From Mesorhabditis belari (Eukaryota; Nematoda; Chromadorea; Rhabditida; Rhabditidae): 64,000 bases of DNA. The notes beneath the pieces are model-generated. The model was not told where the DNA came from. It was given only the letters and a program-made list of their open reading frames with translations, and ran no database searches. The stretch spans positions 234,001 through 298,000 of the forward strand of contig CAUEEP010000877.1 in NCBI GenBank assembly GCA_958450365.1, read 5' to 3'. Positions 31,016 to 41,999 of the stretch are shown here, one piece after another. A program made the translations under genes and the position numbers. Each line of letters opens with the position of its first letter. The first letter of the stretch is position 1.

Positions 31016-31731
31016 TGTTAAATAAACATCAAAGAATTTGAAAAAATTTAGTAAGAACTATTATCGCTCAGAGCCGAAACGAGAAACAGAAGTAAAGAAC
31101 GAAACTGTTTAAATGATCAGAAATCTTTCAACAATCTTGGTGCTTAAATTTAATTATGAATAGAATAAAAGTTATTAACAAGGACTTCGAATTCAGTTTT
31201 ATTCAACGACCTATCAAAAATTAATTACAGATTTAGCTCTAACGAATGAGACAGGTCTTTTTTCAATACTACAATATACTGTAGATGCCAAAAATTGGTC
31301 TGTACCGCTATATCCCATCAGGCAACAATACCCATCTTTAAAACCTTGATCTGACTTAAAAATAAAATAATACTTATTTATAAGAAACCAATTTCAAAAA
31401 AATTAAGCATAAATAAAAACGAAAAGATAAAGAAAAAGCAATGGAAACTTTTGAACTTACAAAACCCACCTGGAAAACAATAAGTGATGCAACCAGGATC
31501 ATGATAGGTGGCCGTATCCTAAAATTAGGGTATTATAAACAGTAAGGTTTAATCAGATGTTCATTACAGGCTGAAAACTATTTCTTAAAGTTTACAGCTG
31601 TCTCCTGACTCTCAAAAAACACCTGTTTCCATTTTTATTTCCAATTTGTCCACTCTACTTTTTGGGTTCACAAACAGTCACACTTTTCCACTTTTCCTCA
31701 CTTCGCTCACTTTTCCCACTATCAGGCTCAA
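31015..31731. promoter_or_regulatory. Upstream block shared with the other receptor copies
   Basis: 31015-31350 matches 4520-4860 (upstream of A). 31535-31731 (TTCATTACAGGCTGAAAACT, then GTTTACAGCTGTCTCCTGAC) matches the 150-190 bases before copies A, B, D and G. At 31492-31540 on the minus strand is a short exon-like piece reading PPIMILVASLIV with acceptor and donor, also present divergent to copy D (46452-46500). The promoter of the receptor must lie here, but I cannot point to a specific element. Confidence 0.35.
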
Positions 31732-34700
31732 ATGTCAGAAGATTCAATTCTCGAGACTCTTTATTTAATTCCACTTCCAAACGATGGCATTATTTGCTCA
31801 CTCACCATTGGTATATTCAGTTGTGTGAAGGCTCCAGATCACATTAAAACGTTCAGAATGCTTCAAATTGCGATCATTGTAAGTAAATGATAATTTTGTG
31901 TTGATTCTAAGCGAAATGATCGTTTTGATCGTTATTTATTATAAGAGACGGAGAATATAACTGTGTGTCTGTCTGTTATGCGATTTTAGAAAATTTGGCT
32001 GAACCGTCTTTGCTGAAAATTGGCTATATGTGTAAAATTTTATCTAATTTTAAAAAATCAAATTAGCTCTGCGCGTTAGTGGGGCCGTTTTTTGTAAAAA
32101 GTCGAATTACGGAAGCTCCTTTATACGCGGGGTCTAAGACTGTCAATCTGGCACTCGAGAAAGGGTTGTTGGTTTCAATTGGGTGAACCGCTTAAATATT
32201 TTATGGGGCATTGACAATAAATTTACAAGCTTCAAAAAACTCATTTTAAGTCCATCTTGGTGACTTGCATCCAGAATCTCCGATCTAAATCAAACACTCC
32301 TGTTATCTGATAGACACAGGCCATACATGATGTTTTGAAAAACGAAGAAAATATCCTTTCGATAAGAACGGCATTTTTCAAACATAAAAGACGGAAGCCA
32401 AATTAGGGTGGCCAATTTGGGTGCAACTTGAGCGGCTGCTGTGATTGCAAGGTTGGCCAACCAAGTTTCTGTACCTTCTACAAACTTCTGTGTCGACCAT
32501 CAAATCCTTTTATCATTTTGACATGAACATCGATTTACGGCTGCTAAGGCAAATTGCTACCAAATCTTTCTTGCCCAATTGATTGTTCTCGACTTTCCTT
32601 TATTTCGGCCTCCTTGAATTTTCCCGCAAATATAGCAATGTTGCAGGAAAATTTCCAATTGTGCTAACTCAACAATGACGTACGTCAGTTTATCATCTTC
32701 AATAGCTTCATCATCGTCTTGAAAGAAAAGTTAAATAAGAGATGATTCTGATTTTCTGCGAGCGGAGTGGCTTGTCAGTGGGCTCGTTCAAACCTGTCTG
32801 CCGCAGCAGGAGATGTTCATAAACAAAATGTTGCCGAATGTGGTTGGAAATCAATCAGCCTATTTATTTCTGCTATTTTTGATATAAAAAGCATGAAATA
32901 AAAACAAAATAATAGTTATCAGCGATAAAAATTTCGCACTTGGAATCAGCCTCGATTGTTACCCCTTTAACATCTCATTTTAGCTGTGTTCCTTATCAAC
33001 GACGATTACTTTGTCCTTCACTCGCCCCGTCCTTATCCCACCTTTCACCATCATTTCAGCAAGTTCAATAGACTTCAGTCGAACGGAGCTTCTCATATTT
33101 ACTGTAAGATGAGATGGTTATTGTTTCTTGTTAACTGCAAATTCTAGCACATTTATGTATTTCTCTCTTTCTTTCACCTTCTTTTACATTCCTATAACTT
33201 TCTTCTTCGATGTCTCGCTATATCGTCTCCAGAATGGAAAATTCGAGTTCGACGAATATTTTCTGTATGAAAAGAAATGAATTTTGAAAAATGTTAATTT
33301 TTTTAGTTTTTTTACACCGGCGCATTGATAATTTTGTGTTGATTCTAAGCGAAATGATCGTTTTGATCGTTACTGATTGTAAGAGAGAGAGAGAGTATAT
33401 CTGTTATGCGATTTTAGAACAAACGGCTGAACCGATTTGGTTGAAACTTTGAGCTTCATCATCGCTCATCTTGAAAGAAAAGTTAAAGAAGAAATGATTC
33501 TGATTTTCTGCGAGCGGAGTGGCTTGCCAGTTGGCTCGTTCAAACCTGTCTGCCGCAGCAATAGATGTTCCTCAACAAAATGTTGCCGAATATGGCAGGA
33601 AATCAATCCGCCGATTTGTTTCTGCTATTTTTGGTATAAAAAGTATCCAATAAAAAAAAAAATAATAGTTATCGGCGATAAACATTTCTCATTTGGAATC
33701 AGTCTCGATTGTTAGCCCCTTTAACATCTCATTTTAGCTATGTTCCCTATCAATGACGATTACTTTGTCATACACTCGTCCCGTCGTTATCCCACCTTTC
33801 ACCATCATTTCAGCAAGTTCAATAAATTTCAGTCAAACGGAGATTCTCATATTTTTTGTAAGATGAGAGGGTTATTGTTTTTGTTAACTGCAAATTCTAG
33901 CACATTTATGCATTTCTCTCTATCTTTCATATTCTTTTACATGTGTATAACTTCTTTCTTCGATGTCTCGCCATATCGTCTCCAGAATGGGAAATTCGAG
34001 TTCGACGAATATTTTCTGTATGAAAAGAAATGAATTTTGAAAAATGTAAATTTCTTCTTAGTTTTTTTACACGGGCGTATTTCTTTTGGTGATCACAATC
34101 GTCTTTTATTCTGATTATTTCCTTGCGATTCCTTATCTAATGCACCAAAATATTACGGTAACTTTATTTACATTAAAAATTTTAGATAAAAATACCATTA
34201 GAAAATTCTTAGATCAAATCTTCAATTGATTTCTCTGTTTTTATGGACGATTCAAATTTTCCCTTGTTACTTGCAATAATCGGACTTACCGGGATCTTTA
34301 CGATGAAGTTGATCTTTTAAATAAATTAAATCCGTGTCGAGCTCATACTTTAAACTAAAAATACGTTCGACTTATTTGTTAAGTAATAGCCGAGTAACTT
34401 AAATCGTCTCAGATTCAAGCCTTTAGTTGGGTCATTGTTATTGTAACTCTTTTATACAAACTTCCTCATCTCGGGCCTCCTCTGGGTATCAAAACACAAA
34501 CGATGCATCAACAATTATTACGAGTTTCGATAGTTCAGGTATATGAGTGGATTCTCGGGTGTTTATTAGGTACTCCGGAGAATAACTGCAATTTTATTAA
34601 AGATTTCCGGTTGCAAGAATTTTTATTAAACAACAATCAAATTAATCAAAATAACAACCGTTAGAATCAATACACTTTTGCCAACGAGTAGCCAGCTTTT

Positions 34701-35524
34701 CGATCCCTGCAGCAAAGTCGGGCTGTCTAGAGGCGATGAAGTTGATAGAATTTGTCTTCGATAGAATTTTTCACCTTTGTTTCGTTCTTGCAATTTTTTT
34801 ATCGACCTCTAGGTTTCAAAAAGGGGGCCGACCGACCGATTTTGTGTTCACAGATCTATTCGATAATCTTGCTAGGAAATGTTGTCAAGATCGAGTTTTC
34901 ACATGAGCCTTGGCCCATCTGATAAACTTTTCATCAAGGGTTCCGGTAAAACTAAACGCAAATTCAGAATCCCCGATGAAAACACTATCAGTTGCGCCAA
35001 GCCTCATGTGAAAACTCGATCTCGACTTGACAAAATTTCCTAGTCAAAGCCTCACTTAAACTAAATGTAAAAAAAGTGTCATTAAACTTATCTAGATAAT
35101 CTTTTTGGGGACAATATCTGTTCTACCTGTTATTATAAAATATTTATCAACACTTGTCCAAGATAAGCAAGCAAGTAAGTATTTAAAACTCCTATTTACA
35201 CGGTTTACATTTCAGAAAAATTCTTATCTAATGCACTAATAATAACCACTTTGCATTCTTCCGGCAATTGTCTCATCGTTCTTTTTGTGACAAAATACTA
35301 TCGAGATCTTTTCATTAAACTTTATCAGGTATCGGCGAATAGACAAACAATGCGACATTGACAACAATATGATTAGATTATTTCGTTTTCAGCGTCTTAA
35401 AAAACGATTCATATCACGAATTGGAGATTCCACTGCGTTTAATGCACAACAACGAAAGCCTGATTTCATTCTGTTAGACCTGGTGAAGAATGAAAATTAT
35501 CAGATTTTTTTGTGCTTTATCTGA
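31732..35524 (+). CDS. Chemoreceptor copy C (SRH/SRI-like 7TM GPCR) with duplicated exons 2-3
   Basis: Exon 1 is 31732-31878. A first exon 2 (32984-33103) and exon 3 (33148-33264) are followed by a broken exon 4 and a repeat of intron-1 sequence (33330-33720). A second, complete series follows: 33738-33857, 33901-34017, 34062-34157, 34213-34307, 34427-34538, 35096-35174, 35216-35328 and 35393-35524. Exon 1 plus the second series gives 336 codons open throughout, longer than copy A because the last exon reads past the usual end (DLVKNENYQIFLCF). Exon 1 has a change to MSEDSILE, exon 4 is one codon longer, and TM7 keeps HSSGNC and KYYRDLF. Both exon 2-3 pairs are open and in phase 0. Confidence 0.7.
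32984..33264 (+). other. Extra copy of receptor exons 2 and 3 inside copy C
   Basis: Exon 2 (LCSLSTTITLSFTRPVLIPP) and exon 3 (through SPEWKIRVRRIFS) are open, with intact splice sites. The following exon 4 starts (FFYTGA) but after 18 bases jumps to intron-1 sequence. Either pair could be spliced to exon 1 without a frame change, and using both would insert 79 residues. Confidence 0.7.
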
Positions 35525-35880
35525 TAGTTAACAGTTTGATGTCTATAAACTCTTAATTTAAACTTCATGTTCAAGCGCATTATTTTTGAGGTTCCTTAAA
35601 AGATATATCCTTTGGTGATCAAGGTTTTCATTGGTGGAAAAAGTGGAAATGAAAAGATTTTAATGAGTGTATGGGGAAGGGGGACTCCAAATGAGAGTCT
35701 CACTTGTCCTCCTAGGCAGTCCCAAGGACCGCCCCTTCTCGGCAATAAAAGGGATAAGCACAGGGGAGAACACATTTGCATAAGAATAGACAAATCATTC
35801 AATAATAACAATAGTAACTAAAATATCAGTTTGGCTCGGAGCTGACAGATGCTTATTTACCAAATTACCTGAAATGTAAA
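35524..35880. other. Receptor 3' flank and unassigned sequence
   Basis: The first 120 bases are the shared receptor 3' flank (GGTTCCTTAAAAGATATATC), then the sequence diverges at about 35645. Two overlapping opposite-strand frames at 35596-35821 have no support. Confidence 0.4.
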
Positions 35881-35999
35881 TACCCGTAACATTCAGAATT
35901 ATCTTCCATCTCTTTATAGAGACCTTGCATGGAACGGAGTCTTGCCGAATGAGTACATATCATAAAGAAGAACACCGAACCACCAGCTGGAAGTTGGGA

Positions 36000-36650
36000 T
36001 TAGTTAGAAGCGATTTTAAAAAAATTTATGATTTGTGATCTTGTGTTTTTTCGGTGAATTTCTAAAGTGTTGACTCGATTGATGATGTTTGTTGGGAAAA
36101 ATGGAAATCATTGGGAATATTAAAAATATTTTTGGATGAACTGTGACTCACTGGGAATGGTCGAGACTAATCGTGAGTTTTTGAATAGCAGTTAGAATAT
36201 TCGATTAGCGCAGGGATCATGGCCTTCTCTGGAACAGAGAGGATTAATACAAAATCAATACAAACGCTTCTAATTTGCTTCAAATTGTCAGATCTACAAT
36301 GAAAAACGCTGATGGTACATTTGAATTTTTAGCTCCAGGATTAGCATTTGTTTGAGTGAAATTTGCAAATAAACTTTGCAGTTAAATGCAAAGTTTATTG
36401 AGCTTGATTTACATTTGAAAACGAATTGACTTAAAAGTCTAAATAAATTTGGAAAGTTCCAAACTTTTTTCTTCCTGATAAGATAGCGTTTTCTAAAAGA
36501 TGTGAAATTTGGAAAACTACCGTAGCCTTTCAGATTGTGTTTTTTTATAATCTCATTCGTGTGGGGTGAGAGATTTGAATCGAAAGATAGAACATTTAAA
36601 TTTTAAGGAAAGATTACGGTACTTTGCCAATCGCCCACCTTGCAAGAAAC
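36000..36650. other. Intron or intergenic part of kinase locus
   Basis: No kinase motif was found in any frame. At 36255-36310 one arm of the foldback MITE type of 9186-9517 is present (ACAAACGCTTCTAATTTGCT). At 36360-36415 a short palindrome around AAACTTTGCAGTTAAATGCA is seen. Confidence 0.4.
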
Positions 36651-36812
36651 ACACTTTTGAGTAAAAATTAACCTCTCTTCCTCAGCGGCATGTTCATGAA
36701 CCGTTTTCACAGCCACATAGTTTGCCTCGTTTGATAAGACTATGGAAGCTGAAAAGGAGTATGTTTATTAGGTCTAATAGTAAACCCCAATAAAATATGG
36801 TACAAAATCTTC

Positions 36813-37060
36813 TATATATAAAAGAGCAGCGTCTGTCTGTATGTACGGGCATTTTCTCGACGGTTTTTTGACCAATAAAGCTAAAACTTCTTTAGAAAAC
36901 CTTAGAATATATTGTAGTTATGCCATGTCAAAGAAAAAATTAAAAAACCCAAAACTAAAGCACTATGGAGGATTGAACCCCGCGCGTCTGGACCGTAGAC
37001 AAGGGACTCTCCCGACTACGGGACATGGGACGTAAAAGACAGCCCCAAAATATTCAGCTA
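36813..37060 (+). mobile_element. Helitron-like head with tRNA-like segment
   Basis: Starts TCTATATATAAAAGAGCAGC, then GTCTGTCTGTATGTACG. On the minus strand at about 36965-37035 is a pol III-like pair (TAGTCGGGAGAGTCC and GGGTTCAATCC). The 3' end is not defined. Confidence 0.4.
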
Positions 37061-37199
37061 GATAAATTCGCCGTTAGGCGCCTTGATGGACATATGAAAG
37101 GAGAAAATAAGCCTTTTGTCCAACTGAACTGAATAGAGTAAAACAGATAGAAATTCTATTGAAACTCTGACAGATTGGTACTTTTCGACAGATTCGACA

Positions 37200-37585
37200 T
37201 CAAAGACAGATTGGTACTTTTCGGTTATAACCCCGCCACCTCCAAATTTCGGTTATACCTCCGCCACTCCAAAATTTTAAAAAACAGTATTATGCGGTTA
37301 GCGCCGCCCCATGCATTAATGCGTGTATTCGTGAATTTAGCCTAGCCTGATGTCAGTTCGGCAGAGGTTTTTGACGTTAAAGACCTCTATTCACAACAGC
37401 CTGGGTGAATTTAGTCTAGCCTGATGTCACTTGGGCAGAGGTCTTTAACGTCATTAACCTGGAAATCATCGACCCGGGTGATAAATTCCAAAATCTTGTC
37501 AACGAACGTCTTGGTTGTCCGATTAGCCACTTCAGCAAGGAAACATTTGTTTTGGTGGCGTGGGTATAACCGAAAAGTACCGACA
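37200..37585. repeat. Small inverted-end repeat with internal tandem duplication
   Basis: GATTGGTACTTTTCGGTTAT at about 37208 is inverted at 37560-37585 (ATAACCGAAAAGTACCGACA). Inside, about 60 bases (GAATTTAG.CTAGCCTGATGTCA) are repeated in tandem at 37332-37390 and 37408-37450. A minus-strand frame here reads FLAEVANRTTKTFVDKILEF but no family is recognised. Confidence 0.45.
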
Positions 37586-37855
37586 AATCAACAAACAAGA
37601 TTGTACAAATTTTGAGCGGCATACATTAAAGAACGGTAACTATTTAGCTAGTTGCTGATTTCATCCTGTTCTGTATTAAAAATCCCTGCCTGCATCGATA
37701 CATTTTTGCGACCGGTGGAATCTCTTTGAGATGTCCCTTGTGCACCACTGCGTAAGCCCCAGACCCCAACTTCTCATCGAAAATTTGCAAATTCGCTGAT
37801 GAAACTTCCCACTCATCATACTGCATTATTCTAAAAAGACCAAGCTAAAATCTAC

Positions 37856-38993
37856 AGTACGTTGCAAAATGATAGGATCCCCTCGATTTTTGCGATGTTT
37901 GATTTTAAATAAATAAAAATGCAAAACGATGCTTAAATTCGAATGTTATATACAAAAGTATGCACAAATACCGTTTGCCAAATAATTTACTTTAAAAGAC
38001 AAAATTTTTAAAGCATTTTTTTATTTTACACCTGTTGCAAAATGATAGGACCACTACGTTTCTTTTTGACTTTCTATCGGTAATAACCATGCTTTTTGCT
38101 TACTTTTCGTTTATTTTTATTTTTACGAAGATGGGGCATGGAGAATCGCTTTCGCGGACCGAACAGATGAAAATTTTGATTTGGAAAGGAAGAAAGTTGT
38201 CGAATCGGAAGATCGCAAAAAAAAACAAAGCGCTCGCACCAAGTTGTCTCAAATTTCTTAAAGGATCCTTTTAAGAAGGCAAGAAAAAGTCTCCGGGACG
38301 TCATCGAAAGCTCACGGTCCGCGCTGAACGAATGCTGAACGGCATATGGGACGTCTGTTGTCGAATTCGGTGATGTCACTACAGGACGTCAAGGTACAAA
38401 TTGGAGCTCCCGTCCACAAAAGCACTCTTTCTCGAGCGATCAAGTGTTACATCCGTTACATCAAAGTATCAGTCATGAAGAAAGCACCAAAACTGAAAGG
38501 ATGTCTTGGGCTCGGGATCACATCACCATCGATTAAAAAAAAACTTTTTGCCTTGAGTTGTTAACTATTTTTTTCCTTGTAGGTCATCTTCAGCGATCAG
38601 AAAAAATTTAATTTGAATGCTCCCGACGGTAACAAGTACTATTGGCACGATTTAAGAAAAGATCCAATGCTTTGTGGGCGTCGAAACTTCGGAGGAGGAT
38701 CACTGATGATATGGTGAGCATCTATTGATTATTAATGAACTTTTCATTAGTTTTTCTTTTGTTTATTCTCAAATCTATTGTTATTTTTTATGTGGTCCTA
38801 TCATTTTGCAACAGGTTTTAAATAAAGAAATTGTTATAATTTGTTGCAATTTGTTCAGATAACGTTAAAAATGGTATAGATGCCTATTTTTGTACATATT
38901 TCTAGGATTTAAAGCTAGTTCGCGTTATTAAATTTCATAGCCAAAGAAATGTAAAATTTAGGGGTGGTCCTATCATTTTGCAACGCACCTTAT
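37856..38993 (+). mobile_element. Tc3-like transposon, degraded
   Basis: Ends ACGTTGCAAAATGATAGGA (left, 37860) and its inverse at the right (38965-38988). The same motif recurs inside each end, at about 38034-38052 and 38795-38812, so each end has two putative transposase-binding sites about 175 bases apart, as in Tc3. Coding remnants: MGHGESLSRTEQMKILIWKG and LSNRKIAK (N-terminal helix-turn-helix, from 38128), a shifted middle part, then VIFSDQKKFNLNAPDG and YYWHDLRKDPMLCGRRNFGG, which holds the first catalytic Asp (FSD). The DD34D second Asp and Glu are not present before the right end, and there are several frame breaks. Non-autonomous today. It lies just upstream of the kinase N-lobe exon. 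Confidence 0.75.
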
Positions 38994-38999
38994 AATCTC

Positions 39000-39330
39000 T
39001 GGCTGTATGACGACAAGAATATCAGCGCTTTGATCACTCGGCTTCTCTCGAGTATTTGTTCATGTCGAACTCTCAAGACTCTGGCCAGCACACCCCGAAA
39101 GGTTCAAATGTACACAACTTGTTGATAGCAGCTTTTTATCCAATATTCAACATGTACCCGAACTCAAACTCAGGGAGCACATGCCGGTATTGGGTTTTGA
39201 TGGGGAAAGCTCATTACTTAGCACAATTCTCGACGATTTTCATTTCCCGCTCGTTCAACGCAAGTTTTCGATTGTGAACTATTCATTGGATCAGTTATCA
39301 GAAGACAATTACCGGACAATTTTTGCAAAT
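39000..39330 (+). pseudogene. Unrecognised coding fragment
   Basis: Two frames look protein-like. One reads YNLWLYDDKNISALITRLLS then RTLKTLASTPRKVQ. The other, from about 39140, reads HVPELKLREHMPVLGFDGES, LLSTILDDFHFPLVQRKFSI and VNYSLDQLSEDNYRTIFANA. The shift between them near 39130 suggests a frameshift or an unseen intron. The fragment ends at the tRNA-like sequence. I do not recognise the family. Confidence 0.35.
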
Positions 39331-39398
39331 GCCGCCATGGTCGAGCGGTTAGGAGTCTTGTATTCTAATTGGGAGGTCACGGGTTCGATCCCAGCGGC
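39331..39398 (+). repeat. tRNA-like sequence, probable pseudogene
   Basis: GCCGC at the start pairs with GCGGC at the end; A-box TGGTCGAGCGG and B-box GGTTCGATCCC are present. The central stem is weak, with a possible TCT (Arg) anticodon in ATTCTAA, and the T stem lacks its last bases. I judge it a decayed tRNA or tRNA-derived SINE. Confidence 0.45.
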
Positions 39399-39889
39399 TA
39401 GATCACAGATCTTTTCCATAAACGGGTTTTTCTCTGCAACATCTTCTAGGGATTGTGTATTTGTTTGTGTCACATGATGCATGTTGAATAAATGTATACT
39501 TTTTAAAAAATTCCAAGTTATACACTTGCCAAACATATAATTTTCTCGACAAATGCTTATTTATTTTCAAAGTTTTTTCCCAGTTTCTCTATCGGATCGA
39601 GCCGAGTTTTTCATCATTCGGCCCAAAAATTATCTCATTGGGAGGGATCTTGGTATTGCTAGCGAGATTCTTGAGAAGAATCCGTGGATTACCATAATCT
39701 TACTATTTAAAGTCTTTACTACTTAATTCACAAGAAGTCGCAGATATTTCGTAAATTTATCACGCATTCTTTGTACTATAGTGAATCTGCGAAAGATTTT
39801 GAAGTCGAGATGATCGATCAGAAAAATGGAATAGCAAAGTCGATTCACAGATTCTCGCTGCTCAAATTGCCCCTTCCAAAGAGGGTGTC

Positions 39890-41100
39890 CCCAAATAATT
39901 CTCAAATAAAGAAAAGAAGGAAACATATTAACTAACATTGATGACAACTATCGATTAAATGGAAAAAAACATAATTTTATATCGCACTGAGCACAAGACA
40001 TGATTGGTGCAATCTATATCTTTACAATCAGAATCAAAAACTTAAAAACAGATTTCAATGGGAGTGGAAAAGTTGACTGCAGGACAGTCAGTGTACCCGC
40101 ATTTGATCCATGGGTATTGCCGGAGAGCTTTAAAACCAGGAGCACCCATCTGTGAGTGGACTACAACACCATTTTGATGGGAGAATCTCTCGAATGAATG
40201 GAAAAATCGAGATCTTTTGCATGCACTCAATGTCTTTATTCAGCTGTTTGACAGGGCAAAAATAGTCAACCTCCATTGGTTGGATCATGTTCGTCGCTCC
40301 TGCGGGAATATTTTCAATTATCAGATCATGTCCCTGCGTTACTGCCTGTTGAATAAAGCCGTGGTCTTAAAGCTGGTCCTCGAGTCGAGGAAGAGTGTAT
40401 ATTTTTTAGGTGCACTTCCGTCACAAGCTATCGCTTGAATGCACTTTGCAATATGTTTCTTCTGTATGATATGTAGAACTCCTGCTTTGGCAAAGAGATT
40501 TTTTGGAGAGAAGTCACCTTTCTTTGGAAAAACTCCGTTCATTTGCAAGTCCAAACAAAACCTTAGACGCTTATAACTCCTGGCGGTTTGTCATTTAACA
40601 AAAAACGAAATACTCATTCGAAATCAGTATAAAATTCTGCGTCGAATGGTATAGGTCGCATAGCATTTGGCCGGCTCAGCCAGTTGACCTTCCCTTGTAA
40701 GAGAAAAGACTTTTGGAATCATTTCCCATAAGCAAGAAGAAAAACAAACGGAAAAAGGCTGCAAGTTGGCTGCAAGTTGCAAGACACAACAAAACTTTTG
40801 ACTTTCATCTGATCAAACTTTGAATTTAAATAAAATTCTCAGGCTTAAAAGAATGAAAAAAAGAAAAAAGCTTTAGCAAAACAAGAAAATCGGCTCTTTT
40901 TTTAAAGATATAGCAAAGTGATGGATAAGGATAAAGGATGGAAGCACTAAAACTATAACCACAAATCAATATGATTAATATTTTTTGAAAGACGAAGGGT
41001 CGACTAATTTCTATTAATAAAATTTCTGTCCATATAGAGGCCTGGTCTGAGGAAGGTCTGTTTGCCGAAGTGATTCAAATCTAAAACAAACAAAATCACG
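39890..41100. repeat. Repeat unit, copy 2 of an inverted pair with 17280-18480
   Basis: About 1.2 kb of matching sequence in inverted orientation. It includes GGCCTGGTCTGAGGAAGGTC at about 41040 and the FPKKGDFSPKN frame on the minus strand (40339-40554). One arm of the terminal inverted repeat of copy 1 is present at about 40610-40705; the other is not, so this copy is truncated. Confidence 0.6.
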
Positions 41101-41370
41101 CTTTATAGACGTGCTTTTGATTGACTACGTTTAATTAGAAATCTCAGAAAATGCAGATGGTTTTTGAGAGAAATTCAAGCGACCAGGCATTTGGTTTTGA
41201 TTCTGGCGATATATTGCCAATTAAAAGGCTTGATCTTTACTTGTAAAACCTTAAATTTAACAAAAACTTGCTATAATTACAAATTTTTAGAATATTCAGC
41301 GTTAAATGGTTTTTTATTATCTTAAAAGCTGAATTTGAGGACCGAAAAACAAGGGGTCACCCTGTAGGTG
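41100..41370. other. Former intron of SRG-like receptor copy
   Basis: This matches 49395-49665, the intron of the SRG-like gene, and ends with the empty TTAA site at 41375-41378. No other feature. Confidence 0.6.
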
Positions 41371-41625
41371 CTCCTTAAAGTGATGCTAACCCACTTGAAA
41401 AAGCAACAACAATTCGGATCGTGTAATCTTTCCATCTCTTCTGAAAGCTTTCATCCTTCGCCAGGTCATAAAATCCAAAGAGCACATGAGAAAATTGAAG
41501 AAATTCACGATATAATCATCGAAATAGATACCACCCTCCATGAGATTTCGTGGAAAGAAGGAGATCTTTACTTGAGCCGCCGCAATTCGAATCACAAATG
41601 GCAATGCCACTTGTACAAGTGGCCA
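41371..41625 (-). pseudogene. SRG-like receptor fragment (copy of 50524-50763)
   Basis: Minus-strand frame reads VALPFVIRIA-type sequence (here ALPFVIRIAAAQVKISFFPR), then GGIYFDDYIVNFFNFLMCSL and the basic loop before a CAA/GTGGGT donor. Only the second half of the exon is present; at about 41630 it is cut by sequence leading to a pogo-like end. It is the paralogue that preserves the uninterrupted intron. Confidence 0.7.
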
Positions 41626-41639
41626 AGATAATCAAATAA

Positions 41640-41992
41640 TTAAAAATAATCAGAGTCAAAATGGCGGGGTATAGCGAAAGTGTGGAGATGGCGAAGGTAT
41701 ATTGGAAAAGTACCAAAAGAATTATTAATACAAGATGTAGAAAAATACCAAAAAAAATAGTGCTATTAAATGAAAATATAATATCTTTACCCTATTGGGT
41801 AAATTCCCGTATTCTTTTCCCGTATTTGATTACGTCCACTTTCGCGCAGAATAGAAAACAGGGTATCTCGAATATAAAACCGGTCTTATATTCGAGACGG
41901 CCTTCTATATTTTTTCGATCACCCCCTAGGCCTCGTCTTCTATTCGAGAAAGTCTTATAATCGAGACCGGTCTTCTATTCGAGTAAATACGG
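41640..41992. mobile_element. pogo-like element right end (deletion derivative)
   Basis: The first 190 bases match 30485-30660 of the other pogo-like element (AGTCAAAATGGC start, then TTACCCTATTGGGTAAATTC). The end is GGTCTTCTATTCGAGTAAAT plus ACGG followed by TA at 41993-41994. Subterminal repeats of CTTCTATTCGAG occur three times. It supplies the terminal sequence that is missing from the element at 29.8 kb. Confidence 0.6.
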
Positions 41993-41999
41993 TAAGTAG

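Larger units (their letters stand above)
35880..37826 (-). pseudogene. KIN-16-like tyrosine kinase, dispersed exons with internal loss
   Basis: Minus strand, N to C. At 37826-37660 an exon reads YDEWEVSSANLQIFDEKLGS followed by GAYAVVHKGHLKEIPPVAK: the segment before the kinase domain and its glycine loop (LGSGAYAVV). At 36748-36673 an exon with good splice sites reads SIVLSNEANYVAVKTVHEHA then AEEER: the beta3 strand with VAVK lysine. At about 35990-35880 the sequence FGVLLYDMYSFGKTPFHA is joined directly to LYKEMEDNSECYGYLHF, so the part between subdomains X and XI is deleted. No HRD loop or DFG motif is found between 36000 and 36670. A Helitron-like head (36813) and another repeat (37200-37585) lie between the first two exons. 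Confidence 0.65.

Noticed and set aside
35596..35821. Two opposite-strand open frames of about 70 codons downstream of receptor C
   Set aside because: They are complementary readings of the same short unassigned stretch with no splice, domain or copy support.
39331..39398. Functional tRNA gene
   Set aside because: T stem and acceptor stem are incomplete and the anticodon stem is weak.
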